Source: a virus
Length of the DNA: 25,569 nucleotides
IMG/VR virus record: IMGVR_UViG_3300046011_002042
Location: 1 to 25,569 of that record
Reading direction: 5' to 3' (one strand)
Shown here: positions 19,457 through 25,569 of the stretch, one piece after another
Position numbering within the stretch: the stretch's first letter is position 1
Layout: the number at the start of each line of letters is the position of its first letter
Translations under genes and position numbers: made by a program
The notes under the pieces: model-generated
What the model saw: only the letters and a program-made list of their open reading frames with translations
What the model was told of the DNA's origin: nothing
Database searches by the model: none

Positions 19457-20516
19457 GTAATTTTCTCCCCATTGCTTCAACTACTGGAATCGTGATTGTG
19501 CGCCCACATCGTTCGTAGCGCTGTGTGTCTGGAACTCTTGAACCGTCTGCATAGAACTCTGTCCAGCCATCGGGTAATCCTTGCAAGCGCTCGCACTCAA
19601 GCGGTGTAAGTTTGCGGATTCCAAAGTCATTTTCGTTACCAATTTGAACTCCGTGTCTATCTTGAGCCGTAATTGTGTACATCGGGTCGCCATCATCTTT
19701 AATCATTCGACCATTCGGACTCTTATTGACTCGGGCTACATCTAAGACAGGGCGCACAAAAGGAACATTTCCACCGCCTGTACCCATCTGGGCTAAAAGG
19801 GTTGGAACTATTCCCTCGTCATAGGTACGCATTGCTTTATCTCTACGGCTCCAAGTCTCAACTACATAAGGGCGAGAGTTCCCGCCTTTGTAGTAGTGAG
19901 CATCTATGGTTGGAGAAATGTCGGAGAAAAGCCCCTGCCTTCCTTTTTGTTGGCGGATGTTCGTCTCATTATCTCCGCTACCTGTTTTTCCGATAGGGAA
20001 TACTTTGGGTCTGGCGTGACTTCTAAGATTTGCGATAAGGAATACCCGTTCTCGGTGCTGTGGGATACCGAAGTTTTGGCTGTCAAGCAACTCCCATTGA
20101 CAGTCATACCCCATTTCATCCAAGACTGCCAAGATGATTCCAAAGGTTCTTCCTTTGTCGTGGTTGAGGAGTCCTTTGACATTCTCAAATAAGATGTACG
20201 GTATTCCTTTATCCCGAGCGAGGCGAAACATTTCAAAAGCGAGTGTGCCTCTAGTGTCCTCCAAAGAGAACCCTGTTCTGTTTCCCGCAGTTGAAAAAGT
20301 TGCACAAGGAAATCCTCCAACGAGGAGGTCGGCATCTGGAAGGTCTCCAGCGGAAACATCTCTAATGTCTCTGCCATCTGGTTTGTCTCCGAAGTTTCTT
20401 TCATAAATACTCCTTGGTTTGTCTAGCCACTCATTAGCCCATACGCACTCATGCCCAGTATTTTCTAAGCCGAGGCGAAATGCACCAATGCCAGCAAATA
20501 ATTCAATGAACTTCAT
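19443..20516 (-). CDS. C5-cytosine DNA methyltransferase, altered cofactor pocket
   Basis: The 357-residue product contains all main C5-methyltransferase motifs: FAGIGAF (7-13, motif I), GGFPCATFS (67-75, motif IV with catalytic C71), FENVKGL (110-116, motif VI), QHRERVF (153-159, motif VIII), and RYERCGRTITIPVVEAMGRK ending at 352 (motif X). Two positions are unusual. The Gln that normally follows the catalytic Cys (PCQ) is Ala72. The Asn of the GN[SA][VI] motif is Arg339 (CGRTI). These match M.HhaI Gln82 and Asn304, which contact the region around the SAM methyl group. The enzyme would thus have a larger pocket with a positive charge. The target-recognition region (about 170-300) gives no specificity I can name. 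The CmoA-like gene overlaps its 3' end, arguing for a shared role. Confidence 0.93.
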   Translation of the reverse strand: MKFIELFAGIGAFRLGLENTGHECVWANEWLDKPRSIYERNFGDKPDGRDIRDVSAGDLPDADLLVGGFPCATFSTAGNRTGFSLEDTRGTLAFEMFRLARDKGIPYILFENVKGLLNHDKGRTFGIILAVLDEMGYDCQWELLDSQNFGIPQHRERVFLIANLRSHARPKVFPIGKTGSGDNETNIRQQKGRQGLFSDISPTIDAHYYKGGNSRPYVVETWSRRDKAMRTYDEGIVPTLLAQMGTGGGNVPFVRPVLDVARVNKSPNGRMIKDDGDPMYTITAQDRHGVQIGNENDFGIRKLTPLECERLQGLPDGWTEFYADGSRVPDTQRYERCGRTITIPVVEAMGRKLHEFY

Positions 20517-20519
20517 TAA

Positions 20520-20547
20520 CCTTTACCTAACTCTCTCTAAGTAAAGG
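20520..20547 (-). promoter_or_regulatory. Hairpin before methyltransferase start
   Basis: CCTTTAC (20520-20526) pairs with GTAAAGG (20541-20547) around a loop rich in CT (AGAG on the transcribed strand). It fills the gap between the helix-turn-helix gene's stop and the methyltransferase ATG at 20516. The AGG of the ribosome binding site lies in the 3' arm, so the fold may control translation. There is no U-run, so it is a poor terminator. Confidence 0.5.
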
Positions 20548-20847
20548 CTAAAGCGCTGGCTTTGCTGGGCGACCTCTACGGCGTACTAGATTTCCCGCCT
20601 CGTCATAAACGGGCGCTCTATCAATATCGTTGCGGATGATTTTGTAAATCAACTGCTCTGAAACTCCCATAGCATCTGCAATCTCGCGGTATGTAATACG
20701 CTGTTTGCGAAGTCGCAGAATCAACTGCTTACGGCGCTTACCTAAATCTGAAATCTGATTCTGATGTTCTCGCATTGCGTTTGTAAGCATACGAACTTCA
20801 TCTAAACCACGACCATCTAATTGTTCTGCTGTCTGTACATCGCTCAT
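20548..20847 (-). CDS. Helix-turn-helix DNA-binding protein, 99 aa
   Basis: From ATG 20847 (GGAGAG 7 bases upstream) the product begins MSDVQTAEQLDGRGLDEVRM. A helix of about 30 residues leads into a helix-turn-helix (ITYREIADAMGVSEQLIYKI, about 51-70), similar to sigma-70 region 4 or LuxR-type HTH. The C-terminus is a basic tail (RRRGRPAKPAL) with an AT-hook-like GRP. A longer in-frame start exists upstream but overlaps the membrane protein gene. It could be the regulator of the methyltransferase transcript that follows. It overlaps the upstream stop as TAATG. Confidence 0.75.
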   Translation of the reverse strand: MSDVQTAEQLDGRGLDEVRMLTNAMREHQNQISDLGKRRKQLILRLRKQRITYREIADAMGVSEQLIYKIIRNDIDRAPVYDEAGNLVRRRGRPAKPAL

Positions 20848-21047
20848 TATTTCTCTCCTTCGAAGATTTCTTCCCAATTGATGTCGTCATTGCTTGGATG
20901 GAACATCCTTTTATTTTGTCTAATCGCCTCTAACTCTGCGCTCATTTTTGCTTTGTGATAAGCAAGTGCATAAGCAATAAATATAGGTGCGAATAATACA
21001 AGAGTAGTAAATAATCCTACTACAGTCAATATTAAATTCCAGTTCAT
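20847..21047 (-). CDS. Small membrane protein, 66 aa
   Basis: The product begins with one long hydrophobic segment, MNWNLILTVVGLFTTLVLFA followed by PIFIAYALAYH, then a charged helix (KAKMSAELEAIRQNKRM) and an acidic tail. One or two transmembrane passes are possible. It overlaps the RusA-like gene by 4 bases and the HTH gene by 1. Function unknown. Confidence 0.7.
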   Translation of the reverse strand: MNWNLILTVVGLFTTLVLFAPIFIAYALAYHKAKMSAELEAIRQNKRMFHPSNDDINWEEIFEGEK

Positions 21048-21451
21048 GCTTTCCTCTCTTTCTTTGCCCCTCTTATGTATAGAACTAATGAATTTCTATC
21101 GTTTTGAGGAGGTAGAAATATCAGAGACTTCATAAACTTAGATGAGTCATCTGGCAAAATACCTGCATCAACGATTCCATCAATTGCCGCTTTTACTGCT
21201 GGGTTACACGCCCCTACATCCTGTAGGCGACCCCCTTTTTGGTGAGGTTCGACTGTAACTGAAATCCATTCCATCTCTGGCATCTTTTCTGATTTAGCCA
21301 GAACATAAAATGCCGAGCGCCAAGTCTTGACCAACTCAGCCCGTTCCCATCGGTTGCCAGCGCGTTCCCCGTTGGTTGTCCAAGGGCGTTGCGCCAACTC
21401 AAGGCGATAGACGAGTTGTTCATGTTCATCGGTTCTGCATAGGCAATCCAT
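21044..21451 (-). CDS. RusA-like Holliday junction resolvase
   Basis: The 135-residue product has the RusA pattern: MEWISVTVEPHQKGGRLQDV in the middle, then GACNPAVKAAIDGIVDAGIL and PDDSSKFMKSLIFLPPQNDR. In RusA, acidic residues in 'D-xxN--K---D-L-----DD' bind metal; here D78 (LQDV), the DG of AIDGIVDAG and the following PDD fit. It should resolve branched DNA made by replication and by the ERF annealase. It overlaps the membrane protein gene by 4 bases and follows the HNH gene by 3. Some N-terminal features (QRPWTTNGERAGNRWE) resemble other phage RusA-like proteins. Confidence 0.78.
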   Translation of the reverse strand: MDCLCRTDEHEQLVYRLELAQRPWTTNGERAGNRWERAELVKTWRSAFYVLAKSEKMPEMEWISVTVEPHQKGGRLQDVGACNPAVKAAIDGIVDAGILPDDSSKFMKSLIFLPPQNDRNSLVLYIRGAKKERKA

Positions 21452-21454
21452 GGC

Positions 21455-21841
21455 TTAAAGATAAGGGTCACCTGAACTCCTGTCGAATTCCCACTTCTCC
21501 CCGTCATTGAAGATTTTCCACGCTTTACCGTTATCGTCAATGAAAGGAATTTCCTCAGCGGATTCAACTTTGGTGAGCAAGAATCCTCGTTCCCTAGCCT
21601 TGTCTCGATAAGACTCAACCCAGCCATGACACCCAGTAACTCCCGAGCCACATAACAAAATTAGGTTTGCTGGCAAGTGCAACTGCTCGTTACGAGAACC
21701 GCCCATGCGCCGTGGAACTCTGTGATGAACTGACCAACCGAATCTATCCTCTAGCCCACCACATTTTTCGCATCGGTAATTGGCTCGGTAAAAAACTTGG
21801 AAGCGAACCTCATCACCTACCTTGAGTTTAGGTTTAGCCAT
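21455..21841 (-). CDS. HNH endonuclease
   Basis: From ATG 21841 the product has 128 residues and starts MAKPKLKVGDEVRFQVFYRA. The HNH nuclease signature has CEKCGG followed by WSVHHRVPRRMGGSRNEQL and then LPANLILLCGSGVTGCHGWV. The paired His (HH), the Asn and the CxxC...CH set for metal and zinc are present. It probably cuts DNA during packaging, although HNH homing enzymes look similar. A TTG start 87 bases upstream exists but has no ribosome binding site and overlaps the 36-codon frame. The RusA-like gene follows after 3 bases. Confidence 0.85.
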   Translation of the reverse strand: MAKPKLKVGDEVRFQVFYRANYRCEKCGGLEDRFGWSVHHRVPRRMGGSRNEQLHLPANLILLCGSGVTGCHGWVESYRDKARERGFLLTKVESAEEIPFIDDNGKAWKIFNDGEKWEFDRSSGDPYL

Positions 21842-21944
21842 TGGAGTCTCGCGTTCGCCAAAGATTCTGTGCAACCAGAGCAGATGTGTTCGCTCGTTTG
21901 TAGCGCCGTAATCGAAGCCAATCTGCAAATCGGAATATCCTCAT
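21834..21944 (-). CDS. Possible 36-aa basic peptide
   Basis: The frame starts at ATG 21944, overlapping the previous stop as ATGA, and ends 8 bases inside the HNH gene. GGAGAGG lies about 12-18 bases upstream. The product MRIFRFADWLRLRRYKRANT plus 16 more residues is strongly basic. Overlaps on both sides fit the coupling pattern in this region, and without it there would be a 100-base gap. It is short enough to be chance. Confidence 0.4.
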   Translation of the reverse strand: MRIFRFADWLRLRRYKRANTSALVAQNLWRTRDSNG

Positions 21945-22336
21945 AGGTCAGATGCCACCTCTCCGTTACCATCTGCCATATCAGCACTTGATTTGCCTTT
22001 CGCTAATGTTTCCCGAATCTGAGATAAATAAAAATTCACTTGCTCTGGTGTCGCCGCTTTTGTCCGAGTATCTTCCAACTCCAACATATAGCGCTGGGTT
22101 GCTTCTCGGTCTCTTTCATTCTGTCGCTGTCGAACCCATTCTTTGTTGAAATATACGGGAGCAATAACCTTTTCGTCATTCATGTAATGAACCGACACAA
22201 AATACTTTGCGAACTCAAAAGTCATATCTGGCAACAAAGCGGAATCCCATGCAAGGATTTTTCCCTCATCGGCTTGAAGCCGACCATCAAAAAGACAGGC
22301 GTAGGCAAAAAGTTGGGCTACCTCAGAACGGTTCAT
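21941..22336 (-). CDS. Hypothetical replication-region protein, 131 aa
   Basis: The product begins MNRSEVAQLFAYACLFDGRL and continues with WDSALLPDMTFEFAKYFVSV, then a charged helix (EWVRQRQNERDREATQRYML). The layout, a short N-terminal helical domain followed by 'VRQR', is what I recall from actinophage proteins encoded after the replisome organizer, possibly helicase loader or accessory factors. The overlap of 14 bases with the replisome organizer gene supports a shared job in replication. No specific motif proves this. Confidence 0.75.
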   Translation of the reverse strand: MNRSEVAQLFAYACLFDGRLQADEGKILAWDSALLPDMTFEFAKYFVSVHYMNDEKVIAPVYFNKEWVRQRQNERDREATQRYMLELEDTRTKAATPEQVNFYLSQIRETLAKGKSSADMADGNGEVASDL

Positions 22337-23069
22337 TCCCTATCGCCCTCTCTCTTTCTTCTTCATCAATAAACTTTTGAGCAATATCCAACGCTCGCAT
22401 AACTGAGGTCTCGGTACGAGTCACAGCATTACCGCGACTCGGCAGAGGAGTATCAGTCCAGCGCTCTTGATTTAGCCAAGTAGATGCGTGAGCCGTGAAC
22501 TCAGGCTGACGATTAGGGTCACTAGCAAATCTCTTTGCTCCCTCAATAATCAACTCAACAGAGGCTTTTTTGCAAGCCTTCATAAATGCTGTCCTTGCCG
22601 CGCCTTTGGCTTCTTTTCTTGGATAGATAGCCCAAAACAAATTGAACTCCGAATCCGAAGGATTCGTGTGTATATCTATATTGGGTATGGGTATGGGTAT
22701 GGGATGGGTATGGGGCGGTTGAACTTCGCCCGAAGTTACGCCATCTGTTCGCCGTAACGACCTAGAGCGTTGCATACGGTCTGCCGCTTTTTTACGCTCA
22801 GTTTCGACTTTTTCCTTCGTAAATTGGTACTCATCGTAACCCAAAATCTTGATGTCATCCCCGCAAATTTCCCACAAGTTTGCTCCAACTAATGCCGAAA
22901 TATGGCGAGAGTTTGATAGTTTTTTAACCGTATTTATCGGAATAATGCCATCGGTAAGGTAGGCATTGGAATAGCAAAGGGCTGTGATGTAAAGACGGAA
23001 GGCTCCGTCACTCAATCCAATAATCTTTGGATGGTTAGGAAACCCATCATCAATCCTTACCCAAGTCAT
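22323..23069 (-). CDS. Replisome organizer / replication initiator
   Basis: From ATG 23069 (AAGGAGAGAGA ribosome binding site) the product has 248 residues. The N-terminal part, MTWVRIDDGFPNHPKIIGLS then GAFRLYITALCYSNAYLTDG, is a winged-helix DNA-binding domain typical of phage replisome organizers. The C-terminal part, FNLFWAIYPRKEAKGAARTA and ASTWLNQERWTD, resembles the domain that recruits helicase or its loader. A Pro/Ile-rich linker (PHTHPIPIPIPNIDIH) joins them and is encoded by a tandem G-tract repeat that may be the origin, as in lambda O. It is followed by a protein of unknown function with overlapping genes. Confidence 0.85.
   Translation of the reverse strand: MTWVRIDDGFPNHPKIIGLSDGAFRLYITALCYSNAYLTDGIIPINTVKKLSNSRHISALVGANLWEICGDDIKILGYDEYQFTKEKVETERKKAADRMQRSRSLRRTDGVTSGEVQPPHTHPIPIPIPNIDIHTNPSDSEFNLFWAIYPRKEAKGAARTAFMKACKKASVELIIEGAKRFASDPNRQPEFTAHASTWLNQERWTDTPLPSRGNAVTRTETSVMRALDIAQKFIDEEERERAIGNEPF
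22650..22737. other. Candidate replication origin with G-tracts
   Basis: CGAATCC/GGATTCG (22650-22666) is an inverted repeat, followed by an AT-rich segment GTATATCTATATT (up to 22682). Then come six runs of three or more G separated by TAT, TAT, TAT, AT and TAT (22683-22715), and a second inverted repeat AACTTCG/CGAAGTT (22722-22737). It lies inside the linker of the replisome organizer gene, as lambda's origin lies in O. The G-tracts on the plus strand could also form a quadruplex. Confidence 0.5.
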
Positions 23070-23085
23070 TCTCTCTCCTTCAATG

Positions 23086-23460
23086 TTAGAAGTGATGTCC
23101 ACAATTAGGACATGATTTCTTTTGCTGGCGTAATTCTATTTTTCGGTTATCTATGAACTCGGGTAACACATAGACCTTGCAACGGTTACGAGTATCTTTC
23201 AATCTCGCAATTCGTTCGGTCAGATGGAGAACGGACAATACACCCGATGCCGACCCATGGTGAAGTCCGAGGGCTTCAGCCAACTCTTTCCAAGTCGCTC
23301 CATGCTTACCGCGATTGGCTAGGTAGGTAAGCGCCGCGATTTGGCGCTTACCTGTAGTTCCATCGGAATCTTGAACTCTCGCTCTTTCTTCAGATGAATC
23401 TGAACCTGACCAACCAGATGTACCGTTATAGGGAACTTCAGGAAACGCTAACTGTGTCAT
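23086..23460 (-). CDS. Winged-helix protein with Cys/His tail
   Basis: The ATG at 23460 has AAGGAG 8 bases upstream; a longer in-frame start is possible but runs into the annealase gene. The 124-residue product begins MTQLAFPEVPYNGTSGWSGS and carries a winged-helix domain (KRQIAALTYLANRGKHGATW, then KELAEALGLHHGSASGVLSV). It ends with SCPNCGHHF, a likely zinc knuckle. Similar proteins occur near recombination genes in actinophages; the role is unknown, but DNA binding is likely. The replisome organizer gene follows after 16 bases. Confidence 0.78.
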   Translation of the reverse strand: MTQLAFPEVPYNGTSGWSGSDSSEERARVQDSDGTTGKRQIAALTYLANRGKHGATWKELAEALGLHHGSASGVLSVLHLTERIARLKDTRNRCKVYVLPEFIDNRKIELRQQKKSCPNCGHHF

Positions 23461-24112
23461 CGCTTGACTCCTTAGTGGTTGAAGTTTCAACTACTGGGGA
23501 AGTGCCGACACGAACTTGAGCCTCCTTGAATGAAATTCGTAATGTTTCAAGTATTGATGGCTCAATCGCATCTTTGTACTTGGTGATGTAAGCGCCTAAT
23601 TTGGCGAGTCCATCAAGGTCAGATGATTCAGAGATTGCCTTGGCGAGCGCCTTTGTATCAACTACGACCTTTTCTGAACGCTCGTAACTTTGACTGTCTG
23701 GGTCTGGCTCGTCAGTTGGTAGCGATAGTGTTTGGAGGAGCGCTGTTCGAAATGCAACAGACATCGCCTTAGCGGTTGCCTTATCTCCTGAATCCATTGC
23801 CTCACCTACCACCGTGGCTTTGATTGCATCTCCACCTGCGCCGATAAATGTGTAAGTCACTTTAACTTTTACATGACCCATTACGGTACGATTCTTCCCA
23901 ATTTCAACTGAGTGATATTCATAATCCTCAACTGAAGGCACAACGATTACGCCATGCTTTTGAAGTGCAGGTGATACTGCATTTACAACTGCATCAATGC
24001 CACGGAAATTAAATCCTTGGGATGCGTTGCGGTCATTTTTCTTGACTGCTCCAACTTCCTTCATAACTTCATTCAGGGCTTGAGCAATTGATAGTGTTTT
24101 GGTTTCTGACAT
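23438..24112 (-). CDS. erf: ERF-family single-strand annealing protein
   Basis: The 224-residue product begins MSETKTLSIAQALNEVMKEV and has the ERF core: SQGFNFRGIDAVVNAVSPAL, LQKHGVIVVPSV, then GHVKVKVTYTFIGAGGDAIK and GEAMDSGDKATAKAMSVAFR, with TALLQTLSLPTDEPDPDS completing the pattern. ERF proteins anneal complementary single strands, often helped by SSB (encoded at 2336) and by Gam-type inhibition of host nucleases. Its position next to Gam supports this. The C-terminal third is low-complexity (SPVVETSTTKESSDDTVSVS). An AGAGAGAAG ribosome binding site precedes ATG 24112, and its stop overlaps the next gene's start region by 23 bases. Confidence 0.9.
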   Translation of the reverse strand: MSETKTLSIAQALNEVMKEVGAVKKNDRNASQGFNFRGIDAVVNAVSPALQKHGVIVVPSVEDYEYHSVEIGKNRTVMGHVKVKVTYTFIGAGGDAIKATVVGEAMDSGDKATAKAMSVAFRTALLQTLSLPTDEPDPDSQSYERSEKVVVDTKALAKAISESSDLDGLAKLGAYITKYKDAIEPSILETLRISFKEAQVRVGTSPVVETSTTKESSDDTVSVS

Positions 24113-24124
24113 TTTCTTCTCTCT

Positions 24125-24667
24125 CTACTCGGTTACGAACTTGACTGAAGTTTCGGCTGGAACAACCTTGACCTCGGGGATAATTTCGCCTTGGGTTGAA
24201 ATTACCACACCTTCTTCGGTAATCAAAGCCTTTAACGCAGATTTGTCTACATCAGTTTTGATTCGCAGAAGTGAAGGGTCATTGACCTTTGCCCACTCAA
24301 TGAATTTAGATTCATCATTGAACTCAATGCGTGGCTGACCAGCCGTAGTCTTGAGTGAGCCATGGGGCAAAGTTACCGTTTTGCGACCCTCAGAGCGCTG
24401 TAGGAGCGCGTAAGGGGTAAGAACTGCCTCAAAGTACAGGGCATCTCGGTCAAGGGCTGTATTGACCGTTGAGAGCCATTCCGTGATGCGAATAACTTCT
24501 GCATCGTAGATAGCCTTATTCTCGGCTTGCTTGCGCCGAATGATTGCTAATTTGCGAATTGCCCAATCAGCCTTTTGGTCTGTATCAACTACAAAGCCCT
24601 CATTTTCCGCTGAGATTGAAGATACAGCGGGATGGTCGAACTCATTGATTTCTGGTTGTGTTGTCAT
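24125..24667 (-). CDS. Gam-like host-nuclease inhibitor
   Basis: From ATG 24667 (GAGAGGAGC ribosome binding site) the product has 180 residues, the usual size of Mu Gam-type proteins. The central coiled coil reads DQKADWAIRKLAIIRRKQAE and YDAEVIRITEWLSTVNTALD, followed by FEAVLTPYALL, GRKTVTLPHGSLKTTAGQPR and a helical end. Gam binds DNA ends and shields them from RecBCD or AdnAB exonuclease; in this phage it would protect linear DNA before recombination. It is the first gene of the ERF operon and has a promoter upstream. An upstream in-frame extension is rejected because it lacks similarity. Confidence 0.85.
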   Translation of the reverse strand: MTTQPEINEFDHPAVSSISAENEGFVVDTDQKADWAIRKLAIIRRKQAENKAIYDAEVIRITEWLSTVNTALDRDALYFEAVLTPYALLQRSEGRKTVTLPHGSLKTTAGQPRIEFNDESKFIEWAKVNDPSLLRIKTDVDKSALKALITEEGVVISTQGEIIPEVKVVPAETSVKFVTE

Positions 24668-24687
24668 ATTGCTCCTCTCATAGCGAG

Positions 24688-24717
24688 AGGTTACACACCC
24701 CCAGTTGGGTATGTCAA
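24688..24717 (-). promoter_or_regulatory. Promoter for Gam/ERF operon
   Basis: On the minus strand TTGACA (24712-24717) and TAACCT (24688-24693) are 18 bases apart, a nearly consensus -35 with a weaker -10 in an extended TGTG context. Between them is AACTGGGGGT, the reverse form of the AACCCC box. On the plus strand the same bases read ACCCCCAGTTGGGTATGTC, similar to the forward sites. It is the only site in the group with a good -35. Confidence 0.55.
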
Positions 24718-24720
24718 ATC

Positions 24721-24999
24721 CTACAAGCCGATGATTTGCCCAACATATACGGAGGCACCGACAACTGTGGCAATGATGAGAGCGCCGACAGTACGAACCA
24801 CCCACTCGGAGCGAGATTCCATCTTTTCAACTCGGTCAAGGATTGATTCCATTGCCTGTTGAAAACGAGCAGAATCAGATGAGTAGACATCACGGCGAAC
24901 ATAAGTTTCGCCAATATTGATATTGATTTGTTTGACTTCTGTAGTCAAGTCATCAAGCCTACGCATGATTTCCCCGAGGGTTGGTTCGTGTTCTGCCAT
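24721..24999 (-). CDS. Coiled-coil membrane protein, XhlA-like
   Basis: The product starts MAEHEPTLGEIMRRLDDLTT and has an amphipathic helix through EVKQININIGETYVRR, a second helix (FQQAMESILDRVEKMESRSE), and a C-terminal transmembrane segment (TVGALIIATVVGASVYVGQI, about 70-89). Its 92 residues and layout match small lysis-cassette proteins of the XhlA type, which help endolysins reach the wall. It follows the CHAP endolysin by 2 bases, which supports a lysis role. Confidence 0.7.
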   Translation of the reverse strand: MAEHEPTLGEIMRRLDDLTTEVKQININIGETYVRRDVYSSDSARFQQAMESILDRVEKMESRSEWVVRTVGALIIATVVGASVYVGQIIGL

Positions 25000-25001
25000 G
25001 A

Positions 25002-25508
25002 TTATCCTTTGAACTTAGGGCGACCAAAGCCGACAACTGCAAGAGGTAATCCTTTTTTAGCGCTTTTTTTGTAGGCGCGAACCTTCTTGGCAACTTGTCC
25101 ACCGTTTCGCTGGTCACCTTTCTTGTCTGGGCTGGTATTTCCTTCGATACAGGTAACTGTTCCGTCACCGTTATCTTTCAAAACAATTCCTACATGAGAA
25201 ATCCGATTGACCCCATCCATCGGGAAATCAAAATAGGCAATATCCCCAGGCTGAGGAGTTGCTGTTTCTGCATCCTCCCAAGCGTTAGCCTTCTTATAGG
25301 CGTTAGCGCCAGCCAAAGTTGAGACTGTATTTACAATCTTTACGCCGCTTTCATTCCCGCACCACATGACGAAACTTCCGCACCATGGTAAAAAGTTAGC
25401 CTTTGTGTAAGCCCCGTACTTTGTTTCGTTATCCTTTGGACCTTCAATCGTTCCGATTTCTTTGAAAGCGGTTTGAAGGAAAAGTTCAACTGAGCCTTTC
25501 TCTGCCAT
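25002..25508 (-). CDS. CHAP-domain endolysin
   Basis: The 168-residue product begins MAEKGSVELFLQTAFKEIGT and has a CHAP peptidase domain: NFLPWCGSFVMWCG with catalytic C43, GDIAYFDFPMDG, ISHVGIVLKD with H105, and CIEGNTSPD with E122 and N124 as the third group. CHAP enzymes cut peptide bonds or amide bonds of peptidoglycan. No separate wall-binding domain is visible, only a basic end (RAYKKSAKKGLPLAVVGFGR). Its start overlaps the stop of the partial upstream gene as TAATG. The lysis set is therefore spread over the window. Confidence 0.87.
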   Translation of the reverse strand: MAEKGSVELFLQTAFKEIGTIEGPKDNETKYGAYTKANFLPWCGSFVMWCGNESGVKIVNTVSTLAGANAYKKANAWEDAETATPQPGDIAYFDFPMDGVNRISHVGIVLKDNGDGTVTCIEGNTSPDKKGDQRNGGQVAKKVRAYKKSAKKGLPLAVVGFGRPKFKG

Positions 25509-25569
25509 TACTTTGCCGACTTCTTAGCGACAGCCTTCTTCGCAGGTGCCTTCTTAGTAAGTTTTTTCC
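25508..25569 (-). CDS. Partial CDS, Lys/Ala-rich C-terminus
   Basis: The last 19 codons of a minus-strand gene lie in the window. They read KKLTKKAPAKKAVAKKSAK before a TAA that overlaps the endolysin ATG. A tail of this kind is typical of DNA-binding histone H1-like or structural proteins, and TerS at 17614 has a similar N-terminus. The body of the gene lies beyond the right edge, so its function cannot be judged. Confidence 0.65.
   Translation of the reverse strand, partial: KKLTKKAPAKKAVAKKSAK

Noticed and set aside
19904-20404. A 166-codon frame on the minus strand in another frame of the methyltransferase
   Set aside because: Its protein has no recognisable pattern, whereas the main frame has every C5-methyltransferase motif.
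24668-24805. A 46-residue N-terminal extension of the Gam-like protein
   Set aside because: It overlaps the coiled-coil membrane gene and the promoter, contains many Cys/His/Arg residues unlike Gam, and ATG 24667 has a proper ribosome binding site.
1-25569. Integrase, attachment site, immunity repressor, CRISPR array
   Set aside because: Nothing with the needed motifs was seen on either strand, so I make no claim of a temperate life cycle.

Overview
The window looks like part of a tailed double-stranded DNA phage genome. It carries a portal gene, both terminase subunits, SSB, an ERF annealase, a Gam-like protein, a replisome organizer, a RusA-like resolvase, HNH, a CHAP endolysin and holin candidates. 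The host was probably an actinobacterium: there are two WhiB-like genes, an actinobacterial Cys-rich protein behind a LexA-type box, and an actinobacterial-type HExxH hydrolase. Moderate base composition and tight gene packing would suit a phage of a small freshwater actinobacterium, but that is inference. I see no integrase, immunity repressor, tRNA or CRISPR array, so lifestyle cannot be decided. Both ends of the window cut through minus-strand genes.

Layout. (1) 1-4152, minus: a partial post-portal gene, the portal, small genes, SSB, two overlapping WhiB-like genes, an acidic protein and a secreted lytic-transglycosylase-like enzyme. (2) 4153-4485: a structured non-coding stretch with a chain of hairpins and a 48-codon plus-strand ORF inside a large inverted repeat. 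(3) 4486-6904, minus: small accessory genes including an ADP-ribosyltransferase-like protein and a 49-aa membrane protein. (4) 7073-7986, plus: a zinc-finger peptide and a metallohydrolase. (5) 7983-10366, minus: a secreted proline-rich protein with a SUEL-type lectin domain, followed by two small membrane proteins (holin candidates). (6) 10476-15497, plus: about a dozen small genes plus a histone-deacetylase-family hydrolase and a proteasome-like Ntn hydrolase; one SOS-type gene lies on the opposite strand. (7) 15498-20516, minus: C5-cytosine methyltransferase, CmoA-like methyltransferase, double ParB-domain protein, TerS and TerL. (8) 20548-25569, minus: replication, recombination and lysis genes.

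The most exciting signal is in 18806-20516. The cytosine methyltransferase has lost two normally conserved cofactor-pocket residues: the Gln after the catalytic Cys is Ala, and the Asn of motif X is Arg. The gene overlapping its 3' end resembles CmoA, which makes carboxy-S-adenosylmethionine. Equivalent motif X changes (Asn to Lys) in an engineered methyltransferase allow carboxymethyl transfer. A phage system that writes 5-carboxymethylcytosine, or another bulky cytosine mark, is therefore a concrete hypothesis. One caveat is that key CmoA residues appear substituted.

The accessory genes share a promoter architecture. Five promoters, on both strands, carry AACCCC exactly 13 bp before a -10 hexamer, and most leaders use a GAGAGAGG ribosome binding site. 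At least four more sites carry the same box in reverse, directly downstream of a -10. This suggests one phage regulator controlling a dispersed regulon. Other notable signals are an origin-like G-tract repeat inside the replisome organizer gene and hairpins that could mask the translation starts of the lectin and methyltransferase genes.
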